A stretch of DNA of 6,160 nt from Rickettsiales bacterium. Lineage in GTDB: Bacteria > Pseudomonadota > Alphaproteobacteria > Rickettsiales > UBA1997. The stretch lies in the NCBI GenBank assembly GCA_031283795.1, contig JAITBB010000093.1:1-6160 (forward strand), written 5' to 3'. This document shows, piece by piece, positions 6,146-6,160 of the stretch (positions are counted from its first letter, which is position 1; each line of letters opens with the position of its first letter). A program made the position numbers and the translations under genes. The notes beneath the pieces are model-generated. The model made no database searches, was not told the origin of the DNA, and saw only the letters and a program-made list of their open reading frames with translations.

Positions 6146-6160
6146 ATGGCAGCAGGTGAG
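6146..6160 (+). CDS. Start of an unidentified gene downstream of efp (right edge)
   Basis: The best Shine-Dalgarno sequence in the window, AGGGAGG (6134-6140), lies five bases before ATG 6146. The frame then reads Met-Ala-Ala-Gly-Glu to the edge. It follows the efp stop by 32 nt on the same strand with no terminator between, so it is probably co-transcribed with efp. Five residues are too few to name a product. Confidence 0.5.

Overview
The window looks like bacterial chromosome with moderate-to-low GC and heavy use of AGA/AGG and ATA codons. The style of EF-P and RuvB and the AsmA-family protein suggest a Gram-negative bacterium, most likely an alphaproteobacterium. The codon bias and loose operon structure would fit a host-associated (Rickettsiales- or Holosporales-like) lineage. 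That taxonomic placement is inference: there is no rRNA and no search was run. No tRNA, insertion sequence, CRISPR array or prophage gene was seen.

Layout. The minus strand from 380 to the left edge carries the N-terminus of an AsmA-like envelope protein. Then comes a non-coding divergent spacer (381-653). At 654-3143 (+) one long gene encodes two D-alanine--D-alanine-ligase-type ATP-grasp modules joined head to tail. It converges, with 25 bp between, on a three-gene minus-strand block read right to left: a small acidic protein of unknown function (5251-4856), ruvB (4835-3810) and a DOT1-like class I methyltransferase (3792-3169). Gaps inside the block are only 20 and 17 nt, so it is probably one operon. 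A second divergent spacer (5252-5540) carries a good candidate promoter for efp (5541-6113, +). This is followed by a strong Shine-Dalgarno site and the first five codons of another gene at the right edge.

Functionally the window mixes envelope synthesis (the Ddl-Ddl fusion and the AsmA-like protein), recombination (RuvB branch migration), a protein-methylation candidate and translation (EF-P). The most unusual object is the tandem Ddl protein. Its two halves keep most Ddl active-site residues but have diverged in complementary ways. Half 1 has the canonical Lys-Tyr omega-loop motif but a weakened Mg/substrate motif near its C-terminus. Half 2 has an intact Glu/Asn metal motif but Lys-Phe instead of Lys-Tyr and a distinct Gly/Pro-rich loop. 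This suggests a division of labour or a changed second-substrate specificity. The DOT1-like methyltransferase next to ruvB is the second item of interest.
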